The notes below the pieces were generated by a model. That model had not been told where the DNA came from. It did no database searches and saw only the letters and a list, made by a program, of their open reading frames with translations. A DNA stretch of 64,000 nucleotides from Geodermatophilus saharensis (GTDB taxonomy: Bacteria > Actinomycetota > Actinomycetes > Mycobacteriales > Geodermatophilaceae): assembly GCF_900188205.1 (NCBI RefSeq), contig NZ_FZOH01000001.1, forward strand, positions 344,359-408,358, read 5' to 3'. The number at the start of each line of letters is the position of its first letter. The stretch's first letter is position 1. Positions 8,391-18,410 of this stretch are shown here, in pieces. Both the position numbers and the translations under genes were made by a program.

Positions 8391-9272
8391 GTGGCTGTCG
8401 CGCCCCGTCGTCCCCCGGTGCTCCACGGGCGGGTCTTCCGCGGCACGTGGGCGGTGGGGGCAGGGGTCCTCACGAAGGACGAGCTGCGCAGCACCGCCTG
8501 GCGCCGGCTGCGCCGCGACGTCTACGCCGACGCGACGCTGCCGGTCGATCACCTGGTCCTCGCGCGTGGGGTCGCCCTGGTGATGCCACGCTCGGCTGCG
8601 CTGGGCGGGCTCACCGCGGCGGTGCTCTGGGGTGCCGGCGGACTCGCGACGGCGGAGGACCCGGTCGAGGTGGTGGTGCCGCCCGGAACGCGGTGGAGCC
8701 CCGGTCCCGGTGTCGCCGTGCGCAGCGCCGATCTGGACGGGGCAGTCGTCCGGCGTGGGCCGTGGCTGCGGTGGACCGACCGCGTGCGGACGGCGGTCGA
8801 CCTCGTCCGGCGTGACGGGACCGACGAGGCCGTCGTCCTGCTCGACCAGCTCGTCTGCGCGCGGGTCGTGGGCCTCGATGACGTGCGAGCCGCGGTGGAG
8901 GCGCTGCCCCGGTGCCGCGGCAGCGCACGTGCTCGCCGGGCCGCCGGGCTGGCCGACGGGCTCGCCGAGTCACCACCGGAGACCCGGCTGAGGCTGCTCC
9001 TGCACAGGTCGGGTCTGCCCCTCCCGGTGGCGCAGTTCGACGTCCGGTCCGGCGGGCGCTTCGTCGCACGGGTGGACTTCGCCTGGCCGGAGCGCCGGCT
9101 CGCGCTGGAGTACGACGGGGCCTGGCACGGTGCTCCCGACCAGCTGCCCAGGGACCGGCGTCGGCTCAACGGCCTCATGGCCGCCGACTGGCGGGTCCAG
9201 TTCGTGACCAGGGGCGACCTCCGCCGACCCGACGTCCTGCTCGCGGACCTGGCTCGCGCACTGGTCCGGTGA
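8391..9272 (+). CDS. DUF559 / Vsr-like endonuclease-fold protein with N-terminal winged-helix-like region
   Basis: 293 residues. The N-terminal half (FRGTWAVGAGVLTKDELRSTAWRRLRRDVY) resembles the AbiEi-type antitoxin helical domain often fused in actinobacteria to a C-terminal DUF559 domain. The C-terminal part shows the PD-(D/E)xK-like arrangement: Glu in SPPETRLRLLL, Asp in VARVDFAWPE, then LALEYDGAWHG. It may be a nuclease, but no substrate is known. Many actinobacterial genomes carry several solitary copies. The GTG at 8391 has a good Shine-Dalgarno (AGGGAGGGCAGG, ending about 8 bases upstream). It is a single-gene unit following a terminator and an inverted repeat. Confidence 0.75.
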   Translation: MAVAPRRPPVLHGRVFRGTWAVGAGVLTKDELRSTAWRRLRRDVYADATLPVDHLVLARGVALVMPRSAALGGLTAAVLWGAGGLATAEDPVEVVVPPGTRWSPGPGVAVRSADLDGAVVRRGPWLRWTDRVRTAVDLVRRDGTDEAVVLLDQLVCARVVGLDDVRAAVEALPRCRGSARARRAAGLADGLAESPPETRLRLLLHRSGLPLPVAQFDVRSGGRFVARVDFAWPERRLALEYDGAWHGAPDQLPRDRRRLNGLMAADWRVQFVTRGDLRRPDVLLADLARALVR

Positions 9273-9348
9273 GGGTCACCTCGTCCTGGACGGGGTCACC
9301 GGGTCAGCGAGGCGCCCCGGGACCCGGGGTGATCACGGAGACGGGCGG

Positions 9349-10491
9349 TCAGGCGCCGAAGAGCTGGGTCCACCACGGGCCGCCGGGCCCGTCCGCGACG
9401 CCCACCCCGAGCGTGGACAGCGAGCAGTTCAGGATGTTCGCCCGGTGCCCGGCGCTGTTCATCCAGGCGTCCATGACGGCGGCGGGGTCGGGCTGGCCGT
9501 AGGCGATGTTCTCCGCCCGCGCGTGGGTGATCCCGGCGGCCTCGGCCCGGTCGAAGGGGGAGAGTCCCTCGGGCGTGGTGTGCGAGAAGTACCCGCGATC
9601 GCGCATGTCGGCGCTGTGGGCCCGGGCCACCGCGGCCAGCGCCGCGTCGGCCCGCACGGCTCCGCAGCCGGCCGCCGCACGGGCCTGGTTCACCAGCTCC
9701 AGCACCGCGGCCTCCGTCCCCGACGAGGCGGGGGCGGACGTCTGCGGCGCGGGGGCCGACCGGGCAGAGGCCGGCGCCTGGGTGGTGGTCCGCGCGGCCG
9801 ACGGCGACCCCGCGGCCGACGAGCCCGCGGAGGACGACCCGGCCGACGACGCGGCGGACGACGACCCGCCCGACGACGACCCGGCCGACGACGACCCGGC
9901 CGACGGTGCCCCGGCGGACGAGGGCCCACCGGACGGGGCCTCCGCGGACGACGACCCGGCGGGCGACGACCCCGCGGACGACGACCCGGCGGAGGACGGG
10001 CTGCCCGCCGTGGACGACTCCTGCGTGGGGGAGTCGCCCCCGCTGGACGGGCCCGCTGCTGACGAGCCCTCGGTCGTGGCGTCCTCCGTCGGGGCGCCGG
10101 CGGCCGCGGACCCCTCCGGCGACCGCGCACCCGGCGCCGTCCCGTCGGCCGTGCCCTGCGGTGACGCACCGGTCGAGGGCCCGCTCCCGGTGGTCTCCGC
10201 AGCACCGGGCACCCCCGGCGCGACCGGCTCGCCGTCGACGCCCATCGTCACCACGCCGGTGCGCGGGCCTGGCTCGCCCGCCGCCGACGTCACCCCGGAC
10301 TCGGCCGTCGACAGCGCACCCCGGCCGGCCGCCATCAGCGGGACGGCGAGGACGATGCCCCCGACCACCACGGCGACCAGCAGGACCGGCAGCACCCGGC
10401 GGCCGAGCAGGACCCGCAGCACGGGTGGCAGCGCCCGTCGCCGGGTGGCGGGACGGGCGGGCGGCGGCGGGGAAGACCGGCGATGGCGCAC
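9349..10491 (-). CDS. Membrane-tethered CAP (SCP/PR-1) domain protein with long Ser/Ala/Gly stalk
   Basis: 380 residues. An N-terminal basic stretch and one transmembrane segment (VLPVLLVAVVVGGIVLAVPL, about residues 33-52) anchor it. A low-complexity stalk follows (about residues 60-255), built from S, G, A, P and T, with short SAGSSSAGSS-type repeats. The CAP domain occupies the last 125 or so residues: VLELVNQARAAAGC, the conserved His in ARAHSADM, HTTPEGLSPFDRA, AENIAYG and AWMNSAGHRANILN. CAP proteins are secreted and often of unknown activity. The predicted topology is type II, domain outside. The GTG start at 10491 has GAGG about 10 bases upstream. Confidence 0.88.
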   Translation of the reverse strand: MRHRRSSPPPPARPATRRRALPPVLRVLLGRRVLPVLLVAVVVGGIVLAVPLMAAGRGALSTAESGVTSAAGEPGPRTGVVTMGVDGEPVAPGVPGAAETTGSGPSTGASPQGTADGTAPGARSPEGSAAAGAPTEDATTEGSSAAGPSSGGDSPTQESSTAGSPSSAGSSSAGSSPAGSSSAEAPSGGPSSAGAPSAGSSSAGSSSGGSSSAASSAGSSSAGSSAAGSPSAARTTTQAPASARSAPAPQTSAPASSGTEAAVLELVNQARAAAGCGAVRADAALAAVARAHSADMRDRGYFSHTTPEGLSPFDRAEAAGITHARAENIAYGQPDPAAVMDAWMNSAGHRANILNCSLSTLGVGVADGPGGPWWTQLFGA

Positions 10492-10506
10492 GGGGGAGTT
10501 ACCTCA

Positions 10507-10537
10507 CGAAGTCGACATATCGCTATCTGTGACTTCG
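10507..10537. promoter_or_regulatory. Short inverted repeat in the divergent CAP/CorC promoter region
   Basis: CGAAGTC (10507-10513) and GACTTCG (10531-10537) flank 17 bases that are unusually AT-rich for this window (CATATCGCTATCT). It lies 15-45 bases upstream of the CAP gene start and is the least GC-rich stretch nearby, so it may be an operator or promoter. The rest of 10492-10684 shows nothing clear. Confidence 0.35.
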
Positions 10538-10684
10538 GCGAGAGTAGCCGTAGCCGTGCGCCACCCGACAGGGTGACGTGGCGGAGGTCACACCCGCCCC
10601 TCCCGTGTCACCCGGCGACGGCTCCGGACCCGCCGCCGGGGAGCATGGGCACGCCCGCCCACCCGAGACGCGAGGAGCCCCGCG

Positions 10685-12004
10685 GTGAGCGACGTCTGGT
10701 TCAACGTCGTCATGGTCGTCGTCTTCGTCCTGGTCGGCGGCTTCTTCGCCGGTGCCGAGATCGCCCTGGTCTCCCTGCGGGAGTCGCAGGTCCGCGCACT
10801 GGCCGAGGCCGGCCGCCGCGGCCGGGCGGTGCAGCGGCTGCTCAGCGACCCCAACCGGTTCCTCTCCGCCGTCCAGGTCGGCGTCACGCTCGCGGGCTTC
10901 TTCTCCGCGGCCTTCGGCGCCAGCACGCTGTCCCAGCCGCTCGCCGAGTGGCTGACGGGGCTGGGTCTGCGGGCCGGGCTGGCCGACCCGCTGGCCTTCG
11001 TGGTGGTCACGATCCTGATCAGCTACCTGTCGCTGGTGGTGGGGGAGCTGACCCCCAAGCGGCTGGCGCTGCAGCGCGCCGAGGGCTTCGCGCTGCTGGT
11101 GGCCCGGCCGCTGAACACCATCGCGCGGCTCTCCCGCCCGGTCATCTGGCTGCTGTCGGCGTCGACCAACGTGCTCGTGCGGCTGCTCGGCGGCGACCCG
11201 AAGGCCAGCGGCGAGGCGATCAGCCAGGAGGAGCTGCGCGACCTCGTCGCCGCCCACGAGTCGCTGACCAGCGACGAGCGCAAGCTCATCGACGAGGTGT
11301 TCCGTGCCGGTGACCGGGAGGTGCGCGAGGTGATGACCCCGCGCACCGAGGTCGAGTTCCTCGACGCCTCGACCACGGTCAGCCGCGCCGCTCGGCAGGT
11401 CGCCGAGTCCGGCTGGTCGCGCTACCCGGTCACCGGCCGGGACCAGGACGACGTCGTCGGGTTCGTGCACGTGCGGGACCTGCTGCTGCCCACCCACCCC
11501 GCCGGGCGGGCGGCCACCGTGGGCGACCTGGCCCGCGAGGTCAAGCGGCTGCCGGGGACCGCGGGCGTGCTCACCGCCCTGTCGGAGATGCGCCGGGAGA
11601 ACCAGCACCTGGCGATCGTGGTCGACGAGTACGGCGGCACCGACGGCATCGTGAGCCTCGAGGACCTCATCGAGGAGGTCATCGGCGAGATCTACGACGA
11701 GTACGACGACGAGGTCGCGCCCGAGGGCGAGGAACGGCCCGACGGCCCGCACGAGGTCGACGGGCTGCTCAACCTCGAGGACTTCGCCGAGGCCACGGGA
11801 CTGCGGCTGCCCGAGGGGCCCTACGAGACGGTCGCCGGGTTCGTGCTCGCCGAGCTCGGCCGGATCCCCGAGGTCGGCGCGACCGTGGAGGCCGAGGGCC
11901 GCACGCTGACCGTCACCGAGCTCGACGGACGGCGGATCGCGCGCCTGTCGGTCAGCCGCGCCCCCGACCCCGCACCGGCCGCGGAGGACACCTCGGCCGG
12001 CTGA
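10685..12004 (+). CDS. CorC/HlyC-family CNNM and CBS domain membrane protein
   Basis: 439 residues. The N-terminal DUF21/CNNM region (about residues 1-180) has three to four membrane helices with the signature GGFFAGAEIALVSLRESQV and LVVGELTPKRLALQ. Two CBS domains follow (about residues 205-325), including VREVMTPRTEVEFLD and HLAIVVDEYGGTDGIVSLEDLIEEVIGEI. A C-terminal CorC/HlyC transporter-associated domain ends it (about 345-425). Members are linked to magnesium/cobalt transport; the hemolysin label is historical. The GTG at 10685 is the only start giving a complete first helix. It is divergent from the CAP gene. An inverted repeat at 12008-12059 separates it from galE on the other strand. 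Confidence 0.92.
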   Translation: MSDVWFNVVMVVVFVLVGGFFAGAEIALVSLRESQVRALAEAGRRGRAVQRLLSDPNRFLSAVQVGVTLAGFFSAAFGASTLSQPLAEWLTGLGLRAGLADPLAFVVVTILISYLSLVVGELTPKRLALQRAEGFALLVARPLNTIARLSRPVIWLLSASTNVLVRLLGGDPKASGEAISQEELRDLVAAHESLTSDERKLIDEVFRAGDREVREVMTPRTEVEFLDASTTVSRAARQVAESGWSRYPVTGRDQDDVVGFVHVRDLLLPTHPAGRAATVGDLAREVKRLPGTAGVLTALSEMRRENQHLAIVVDEYGGTDGIVSLEDLIEEVIGEIYDEYDDEVAPEGEERPDGPHEVDGLLNLEDFAEATGLRLPEGPYETVAGFVLAELGRIPEVGATVEAEGRTLTVTELDGRRIARLSVSRAPDPAPAAEDTSAG

Positions 12005-12007
12005 CGG

Positions 12008-12059
12008 CCCTGCTGCAGGGCCCGCCGCGAGCTCGCGAGCGGTGAGGGGGGCAGCAGGG
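12008..12059. terminator. Inverted repeat between convergent CorC-type gene and galE
   Basis: CCCTGCTGC (12008-12016) pairs with GCAGCAGGG (12051-12059), and the loop contains a further small palindrome GCGAGCTCGC. It lies in the 63-base gap between two convergent stops, consistent with a bidirectional terminator. Confidence 0.6.
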
Positions 12060-12067
12060 TCCTTCGG

Positions 12068-13030
12068 CTATGCCTCGTTGCGGGCCTGGGCGACCTCCCA
12101 GGCGTCGCGCACGATGCCGGTCAGGTCGGGGTGGCGCGGCGTCCAGCCCAGGTCGGCGCGGATGCGGTCGCTGGAGGCCACCAGCTGCGCCGGGTCGCCG
12201 GCCCGCCGCGCCCCGACCTCCACCGGCACCGGGTGCCCGGTGACCTCGCGGACGGCGTCGACCACCTGCTGAACCGAGAAGCCGGTGCCGTTGCCCAGGT
12301 TGTAGACCCGGTGCTCGCCCGGCTCCGGCGCGGTCAGCGCCAGCAGGTGCGCGTCGGCGAGGTCGGAGACGTGGATGTAGTCGCGGATGCAGGTGCCGTC
12401 GGGCGTCGGGTAGTCCTCGCCGTAGATCGTCATCGACTCGCGCCGACCGGCGGCCACCTGCAGCGCGATCGGGATGAGGTGGGTCTCGGTGGTGTGCCGC
12501 TCGCCCAGGCCGTGCGCGGCGCCGGCCACGTTGAAGTACCGCAGGCTGACCGCGGCGAAGTCGTACGCGGTGGCGTAGGAGGTGAGCATCGCGTCGACGG
12601 CGAGCTTCGTGGCGCCGTAGGTGTTGGTCGGCCTCGTGGGCGCGTCCTCGGGGATCGGCACCTGGTCGGGCTCGCCGTAGGTGGCCGCGGTGGAGGAGAA
12701 CACGATCCGCCGGCAGTCGGCCGCCCGCATCGCCTCCAGCAGCGCCAGCGACCCGCCGACGTTGTGCTCCCAGTAGAGCTCCGGCCGCACCTGCGACTCG
12801 CCGACCAGGCTCTTCGCCGCGAAGTGCAGCACCGCCTCGGGGCGCACCTCGGCCAGCACCGGGGCGGACTCCTGCAGGCTCGCCTGCACGAACCGGGCGC
12901 CCTCCGGGACGGCGTCGGCGTGCCCGGTGGACAGGTCGTCGAGCACCGTGACCTCGTGGCCGCCCTCCAGGAGAGCGGCGGTGACTACGCTGCCGATGTA
13001 GCCGGCCCCACCGGCGACGAGAACGCGCAT
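12068..13030 (-). CDS. galE: UDP-glucose 4-epimerase GalE
   Basis: 320 residues of the extended short-chain dehydrogenase family. It interconverts UDP-glucose and UDP-galactose with tightly bound NAD. Visible are the Rossmann motif [14 protein letters not shown] at the N-terminus, DLSTGH, the catalytic Ser in SSTAATYG, Tyr-x-x-x-Lys in [17 protein letters not shown], and [20 protein letters not shown], which is specific to GalE. The ATG at 13030 is preceded by TAGGGT with a 6-base gap, suggesting a leaderless transcript. It is divergent from the HisC-like gene. No other galactose or sugar genes are adjacent. Confidence 0.95.
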   Translation of the reverse strand: MRVLVAGGAGYIGSVVTAALLEGGHEVTVLDDLSTGHADAVPEGARFVQASLQESAPVLAEVRPEAVLHFAAKSLVGESQVRPELYWEHNVGGSLALLEAMRAADCRRIVFSSTAATYGEPDQVPIPEDAPTRPTNTYGATKLAVDAMLTSYATAYDFAAVSLRYFNVAGAAHGLGERHTTETHLIPIALQVAAGRRESMTIYGEDYPTPDGTCIRDYIHVSDLADAHLLALTAPEPGEHRVYNLGNGTGFSVQQVVDAVREVTGHPVPVEVGARRAGDPAQLVASSDRIRADLGWTPRHPDLTGIVRDAWEVAQARNEA

Positions 13031-13036
13031 GGGGCC

Positions 13037-13042
13037 ACCCTA
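13037..13042 (-). promoter_or_regulatory. Predicted -10 box (TAGGGT) for leaderless galE
   Basis: Read on the minus strand: TAGGGT, 6 bases, then ATG at 13030. No Shine-Dalgarno is present. Confidence 0.55.
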
Positions 13043-13086
13043 GGAGCCCGCGCCCGGGAGCACCGGGCGCGCCGGAGGACTGACCC

Positions 13087-14235
13087 GTGGTGAGTGCACG
13101 TCCGGCCGTCCAGGCACTGCCGGCCTACAAGCCGGGACGCAACCCCGCCGACCTGGCGCGGGAGCTCGGTGTCGACCGTGCCGTCAAGCTGGCCAGCAAC
13201 GAGGTCCCGTTCCCGCCGCTGCCCGCCGTCGTCCAGGCGCTGGCGACGACGGCGGCCGAGACCCACCGCTATCCCGACAACGGCGCCGCGGTCCTCACCG
13301 CGGAACTGTCGGCCCACTACGGCGTCGACCCCGCCCAGGTCGTCCCCGGCTGCGGGGCGGTGATGCTGTGCCAGCAGCTGGCCCAGTCGTTCAACGACCC
13401 CGGGACGGCGATCGCCTTCGCCTGGCGCTCGTTCGAGATGTACCCGCTGCTCGCCCAGGTGGCCGGGGCGCGCAGCACCCAGGTGCCGCTGGTGCCGTCG
13501 GTGCCCGGTGGCTCCGCCGACACCCACGACCTCGACGGCCTGGCCGCCGCGGTCGACGAGGACACCCGGCTGCTGTTCGTGTGCAACCCGAACAACCCCA
13601 CCGGGACGGCGGTGCGCCGCGCGGCGCTCGAGCGCTTCCTCGACCGGGTGCCGGACACGGTGCTGGTCGTCCTCGACGAGGCCTACCGCGAGTTCGTCAC
13701 CGACCCCGACGTCCCCGACGGGCTGGAGCTGATGCGCGGCCGGCCCAACGTGGCCGTGCTGCGGACCTTCTCCAAGGCGTGGGGTCTGGCCGGCCTGCGG
13801 GTCGGCTACCTCGTCGCCGAGGACCCCGCCGTCGCCGACGCCGTCCGCCGCACCCACGTGCCCTTCAGCGTCTCCACGATGGCGCAGGCGGCCGCCGTCG
13901 CTGCGCTGCGGAGCAGCGACGAGGTCGTCCGGCGGGTGGCCGCCGTCGTCGCCGAGCGCGACCGGCTCACCGCCGCGCTGCGCGACCGGGGGCTGGAGGT
14001 CCCCGACAGCCAGGCCAACTTCGTGTGGCTGCCGCTGGGCGAGCCGACCGCCGAGGTGGCCCGGGCGCTGGAGGGCCGCGGGGTCATCACCCGGCCCTTC
14101 GCCGGCGAGGGCCTGCGGGTCACCGTCGGCACGCCCGAGGAGGACGACGTGTTCCTGGCCGCGCTCGACGACGTCCTGCCCGGCGTGTCCGCTCCGGCGG
14201 CCGACGACGTGCGCAGCGGCGCGCCGGTCGGCTGA
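13087..14235 (+). CDS. HisC-like aminotransferase (histidinol-phosphate or aromatic)
   Basis: 382 residues, fold-type I PLP aminotransferase. Visible are the N-terminal KLASNEVPFPP, the HRYPDNGA motif, VCNPNNPTGT, LDEAYREFV and the PLP lysine in TFSKAWGLAGLRVGY, followed by RPFAGEGLRVTVG with the substrate-binding Arg. The family covers histidinol-phosphate aminotransferase (HisC) and the aromatic-acid form called Pat. This copy is not in a histidine operon, so the aromatic role is as likely. GTG codons occur at 13087 and 13090; the former is chosen because GGAGG lies 8 bases upstream. It is divergent from galE. Confidence 0.85.
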   Translation: MVSARPAVQALPAYKPGRNPADLARELGVDRAVKLASNEVPFPPLPAVVQALATTAAETHRYPDNGAAVLTAELSAHYGVDPAQVVPGCGAVMLCQQLAQSFNDPGTAIAFAWRSFEMYPLLAQVAGARSTQVPLVPSVPGGSADTHDLDGLAAAVDEDTRLLFVCNPNNPTGTAVRRAALERFLDRVPDTVLVVLDEAYREFVTDPDVPDGLELMRGRPNVAVLRTFSKAWGLAGLRVGYLVAEDPAVADAVRRTHVPFSVSTMAQAAAVAALRSSDEVVRRVAAVVAERDRLTAALRDRGLEVPDSQANFVWLPLGEPTAEVARALEGRGVITRPFAGEGLRVTVGTPEEDDVFLAALDDVLPGVSAPAADDVRSGAPVG

Positions 14236-15860
<1,625 letters not shown>

Positions 15861-15884
15861 CCTGCGGCCGGCGGGGCCCCGGCG

Positions 15885-15890
15885 CAGACT
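15885..15890 (+). promoter_or_regulatory. Possible -10 box (CAGACT) for leaderless YihY-type gene
   Basis: CAGACT, 7 bases, then GTG at 15898. It keeps only the second A and last T of the consensus, so it is weaker than the other boxes. Confidence 0.4.
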
Positions 15891-15897
15891 GGGCCCG

Positions 15898-16932
15898 GTG
15901 GGTGCAGCCAGGGACGACCGGTCGGGGCCGGGCGCACCCGCGCGCGTCGCCGGGACCGCCCGCGGGGTGTGGGGCCAGGTCGCCCGCCTCGGTCCCGGGG
16001 CCACCGCCCGGGTGGACCGGCTGCGCCGGCGGGCACCCTGGTTCGACCACCTGGCCCGGGCCGGCGGCCGCTACACCCGCACCCAGGGCGACCTCATGGC
16101 CGCGGGCGTCACCTACTTCGTCTTCCTCGGCCTGTTCCCGGTGCTGCTGCTGGTCGCCTCGGGCATCGCGCTGGTCCTGTCCGGCGACGCCCTGCTGCAG
16201 CAGGAGCTCTACGGCGCGATCCGCGAGGCGTTCCCCGGCTCGACCGGCGAGCAGATCGTCGGGGAGCTGCGCTCGGCGGTGGACGCGGCCGGCCTCACCG
16301 GCCTGATCGGCGCCGTGGGCGTGGTGTACGCCGGGCTGCGCGCCATGGACAAGCTCCGCATCGGCATGGAGCTCATCTGGAAGGGCCGCGCCGACGAGCC
16401 CGAGTTCTGGCGCGACAACCTGCAGGACCTCGTGGCCCTGGTGCTGCTCGGGGTGGTGGGGCTGGTCAGCCTCACGCTCACCGGCGTCGGCACGCGCGCC
16501 ACGGCCTGGTTCCTGGACCTGCTGGGCCTGGAGGGTGTCCCCGGCCTCGGGGTGCTCACCAGCGTGCTGGGTCTGGCGCTGGCCCTCCTCACCGACGTGC
16601 TGGTCTTCCTCTGGCTGCTCCGGGTGGTCCCCTCGACCTCCTCCCCGCTGCGGCGGCTGCTGCCCGGCGCGCTCTTCGGGGCCGCCGGCCTCGAGGTGCT
16701 CAAGCTCGCCGGCACCCTCTACCTGTCGCTGATCGGCGGCAGCGTCACCGCCTCGGCGTTCGGCGGCGCGGTCGGCATCCTCGTGTGGATCAACCTGGTC
16801 GCCCGCTTCGCGTTCTTCACCGCGGCCTGGACGGCGAGCCTGCCGTCCCTCACCTCGGCGGCCTCCGCCGCCCCGGCCGGGCCGGTCCCCGTGCCGGCGG
16901 GGTCGGGCGCACGGCCCGCCGCACGCCGATGA
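15898..16932 (+). CDS. YihY/BrkB-family inner membrane protein
   Basis: 344 residues. After a basic N-terminal head (about 60 residues), about six membrane helices follow, with the family features GDLMAAGVTYFVFLGLFPVLLL near the first helix, RAMDKLRIGMELIW in the middle and FGGAVGILVWINLVARFAFF near the end. The family was once called ribonuclease BN; that activity is no longer accepted for it, and the function is unknown. The last 28 codons (16850-16932) overlap, in antisense, the 3' end of the carboxypeptidase gene on the other strand. The tail encoded there is a hydrophilic A/P/R-rich extension. Confidence 0.9.
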   Translation: MGAARDDRSGPGAPARVAGTARGVWGQVARLGPGATARVDRLRRRAPWFDHLARAGGRYTRTQGDLMAAGVTYFVFLGLFPVLLLVASGIALVLSGDALLQQELYGAIREAFPGSTGEQIVGELRSAVDAAGLTGLIGAVGVVYAGLRAMDKLRIGMELIWKGRADEPEFWRDNLQDLVALVLLGVVGLVSLTLTGVGTRATAWFLDLLGLEGVPGLGVLTSVLGLALALLTDVLVFLWLLRVVPSTSSPLRRLLPGALFGAAGLEVLKLAGTLYLSLIGGSVTASAFGGAVGILVWINLVARFAFFTAAWTASLPSLTSAASAAPAGPVPVPAGSGARPAARR

Positions 16933-18148
16933 CCGTGGCGGCGACGACCGCGACGGCGGCCGCGCCCAGCGCCACGGCGCCGAGGGCCGGCGGGCCCTCG
17001 TCGGCCCTCGGGGCCGGTGCGGGAGGCCCGGCGGCCACCGCGCCCGGCGCGGTCGGCGTCGGGTCCGCCGTCGGCTCGGGGGCCGGGACGTCGGCCGCGG
17101 AGTCCACCAGCCGGCCGACGCCGCCCAGCGACGGCGGGACGGCGAAGCCCCAGTCGAGCAGCCGCGCGGCCTGGTCGGCCGCCCGCAGCGGCCGGCTCTC
17201 GGTGCCCACGACGCTGACCACCAGCCGCCGGCCGTCGCGCTCGGCGGCGGTGACGAAGGTGTGCCGGGCGGCGTCGGTGAAGCCGGTCTTGCCGCCCAGC
17301 CCGCCCGGGTAGTCCGCCAGCGGGTTCTCGTTCTGGATCTGGAACCCGGTCGAGCGGCCCTCCACGCCGGGCATCTCCGCGACCGGGGTCGTGAGGACCG
17401 CCGCGGTCGCCGGGTCGGCGACGAGCGCGCGGAAGAACAGCGCGAGGTCGTAGGGCGAGGAGGACTGCCCGGCGACGTCGAGCCCGGAGAGGGTCCCCAC
17501 GACCGTGTCGAAGGCCCCCATCTCCAGCGCGCGGGCGTTCATCGCCGCCACGGTCGCCTCCGCGCCCCCGGCCGCGCGGGCCAGCGCGTTCGCCGCGTCG
17601 TTGCCCGACTGCATCACCAGCGCCTGGAACAGCAGCCAGACCGGGTAGCGGCCACCGGCCACCATGCCGACCCGGCTGCCCTCCACCGCCTCGTCCTCGA
17701 CGGTCCCCTCGACGACCTGCGCCGGGTCCAGCCGGTGGAAGAGCGTCAGCACCGTCAGCGTCTTGAGGGTGCTCGCCGGGTAGTAGCGGCCGTGCGGGTC
17801 GCGGGCGGCCAGCACGTCGCCGGTGCCGGCGTCGGCCACCAGCCAGCCCGCGGCGGCCAGCCCGTCGGGCAGTGGCGGGGCCCCGTCGACGACGACCGTG
17901 CCGCGGGTGTCGAGACCCTCGCCGCCCACGGTGACGCCACCGGGCCCGTACCCCTGCGGGGGGCCGCCGGGCAGCGGCGCGGTGGGCGTCGGGGCGGCCG
18001 GGTCGACCGTGGGGCGCGGCGCGTCCGAGGCGGGCGCGGCCGCCGCCGGCGCCGTCCCGGCGCCCAGCCCGGTGCCCAGCCCGACGGCCAGCACCACCGC
18101 GCCCAGCAGCGCCCGCACCGGGCGCCGCGCACCCCCCAGCCGCCGCAC
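16850..18148 (-). CDS. Secreted, membrane-anchored D-alanyl-D-alanine carboxypeptidase (peptidase S11)
   Basis: 432 residues. It trims the terminal D-Ala of peptidoglycan pentapeptides. A signal peptide (about residues 1-38, ending PAAAA) precedes a Pro-rich spacer and the penicillin-binding domain, which has the three classic motifs: STLK with the nucleophile Ser, SGN and KTG in GGKTGFTDAA. A C-terminal membrane helix (ALGAVALGAAAVAVVAATVI) and a basic tail follow, an arrangement usual for DacA/DacC-like enzymes. The GTG at 18148 stands 6 bases after TAGCGT. The 3' end overlaps the YihY-type gene by 83 bases tail to tail; the overlapped part is only the basic tail. Confidence 0.93.
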   Translation of the reverse strand: MRRLGGARRPVRALLGAVVLAVGLGTGLGAGTAPAAAAPASDAPRPTVDPAAPTPTAPLPGGPPQGYGPGGVTVGGEGLDTRGTVVVDGAPPLPDGLAAAGWLVADAGTGDVLAARDPHGRYYPASTLKTLTVLTLFHRLDPAQVVEGTVEDEAVEGSRVGMVAGGRYPVWLLFQALVMQSGNDAANALARAAGGAEATVAAMNARALEMGAFDTVVGTLSGLDVAGQSSSPYDLALFFRALVADPATAAVLTTPVAEMPGVEGRSTGFQIQNENPLADYPGGLGGKTGFTDAARHTFVTAAERDGRRLVVSVVGTESRPLRAADQAARLLDWGFAVPPSLGGVGRLVDSAADVPAPEPTADPTPTAPGAVAAGPPAPAPRADEGPPALGAVALGAAAVAVVAATVIGVRRAVRPTPPARGPARPGRRRPPR

Positions 18149-18154
18149 GGCACG

Positions 18155-18160
18155 ACGCTA
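18155..18160 (-). promoter_or_regulatory. Predicted -10 box (TAGCGT) for leaderless carboxypeptidase gene
   Basis: Minus strand: TAGCGT, 6 bases, then GTG at 18148. The hexamer and spacing are the same as for add and the PNP gene. Confidence 0.6.
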
Positions 18161-18288
18161 GCCGCGGCGGCGGGCGCTGCCGAGGCCCGGGCGCGCCGGG
18201 CGGTGGCGCGGGGTCCGTCCGCCCGCCGCTTCGCAACGATCCCATTTCGGTCCGCCGCCGGGAGGGCGGTGTCGGCAGGGAGCGCGGT

Positions 18289-18294
18289 TAGCGT
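18289..18294 (+). promoter_or_regulatory. Predicted -10 box (TAGCGT) of the nucleoside transporter operon
   Basis: TAGCGT about 117 bases before the TTG start of the BMP lipoprotein gene. Unlike the leaderless genes, this would give a 5' untranslated region of about 110 bases that includes the hairpin at 18362-18392 and a strong Shine-Dalgarno. The remaining 18149-18288 shows no further feature. Confidence 0.4.
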
Positions 18295-18361
18295 GCCCAG
18301 TCGACGCGTCCGGCGTCCCCGGCCGGGCCGGGGCTCCCGGGCGTGACCGACCAGGACCCAC

Positions 18362-18392
18362 GGGAGCTCCCCTCCGTCCCTGCGGAGCTCCC
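18362..18392 (+). promoter_or_regulatory. Leader hairpin upstream of the BMP gene
   Basis: GGGAGCTCC (18362-18370) pairs perfectly with GGAGCTCCC (18384-18392) around a 13-base loop. It ends 3 bases before the AGGAAGGAG Shine-Dalgarno of the TTG start at 18411, so its folding could affect ribosome access. It matches no riboswitch class I recognise. Confidence 0.5.
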
Positions 18393-18410
18393 CCCAGGAA
18401 GGAGTGCCCC

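Noticed and set aside
9740-10280. Plus-strand Asp/Pro-rich protein opposite the CAP stalk
   Set aside because: It is the complement of Ser/Gly codon repeats; the minus frame has the membrane helix and CAP domain.
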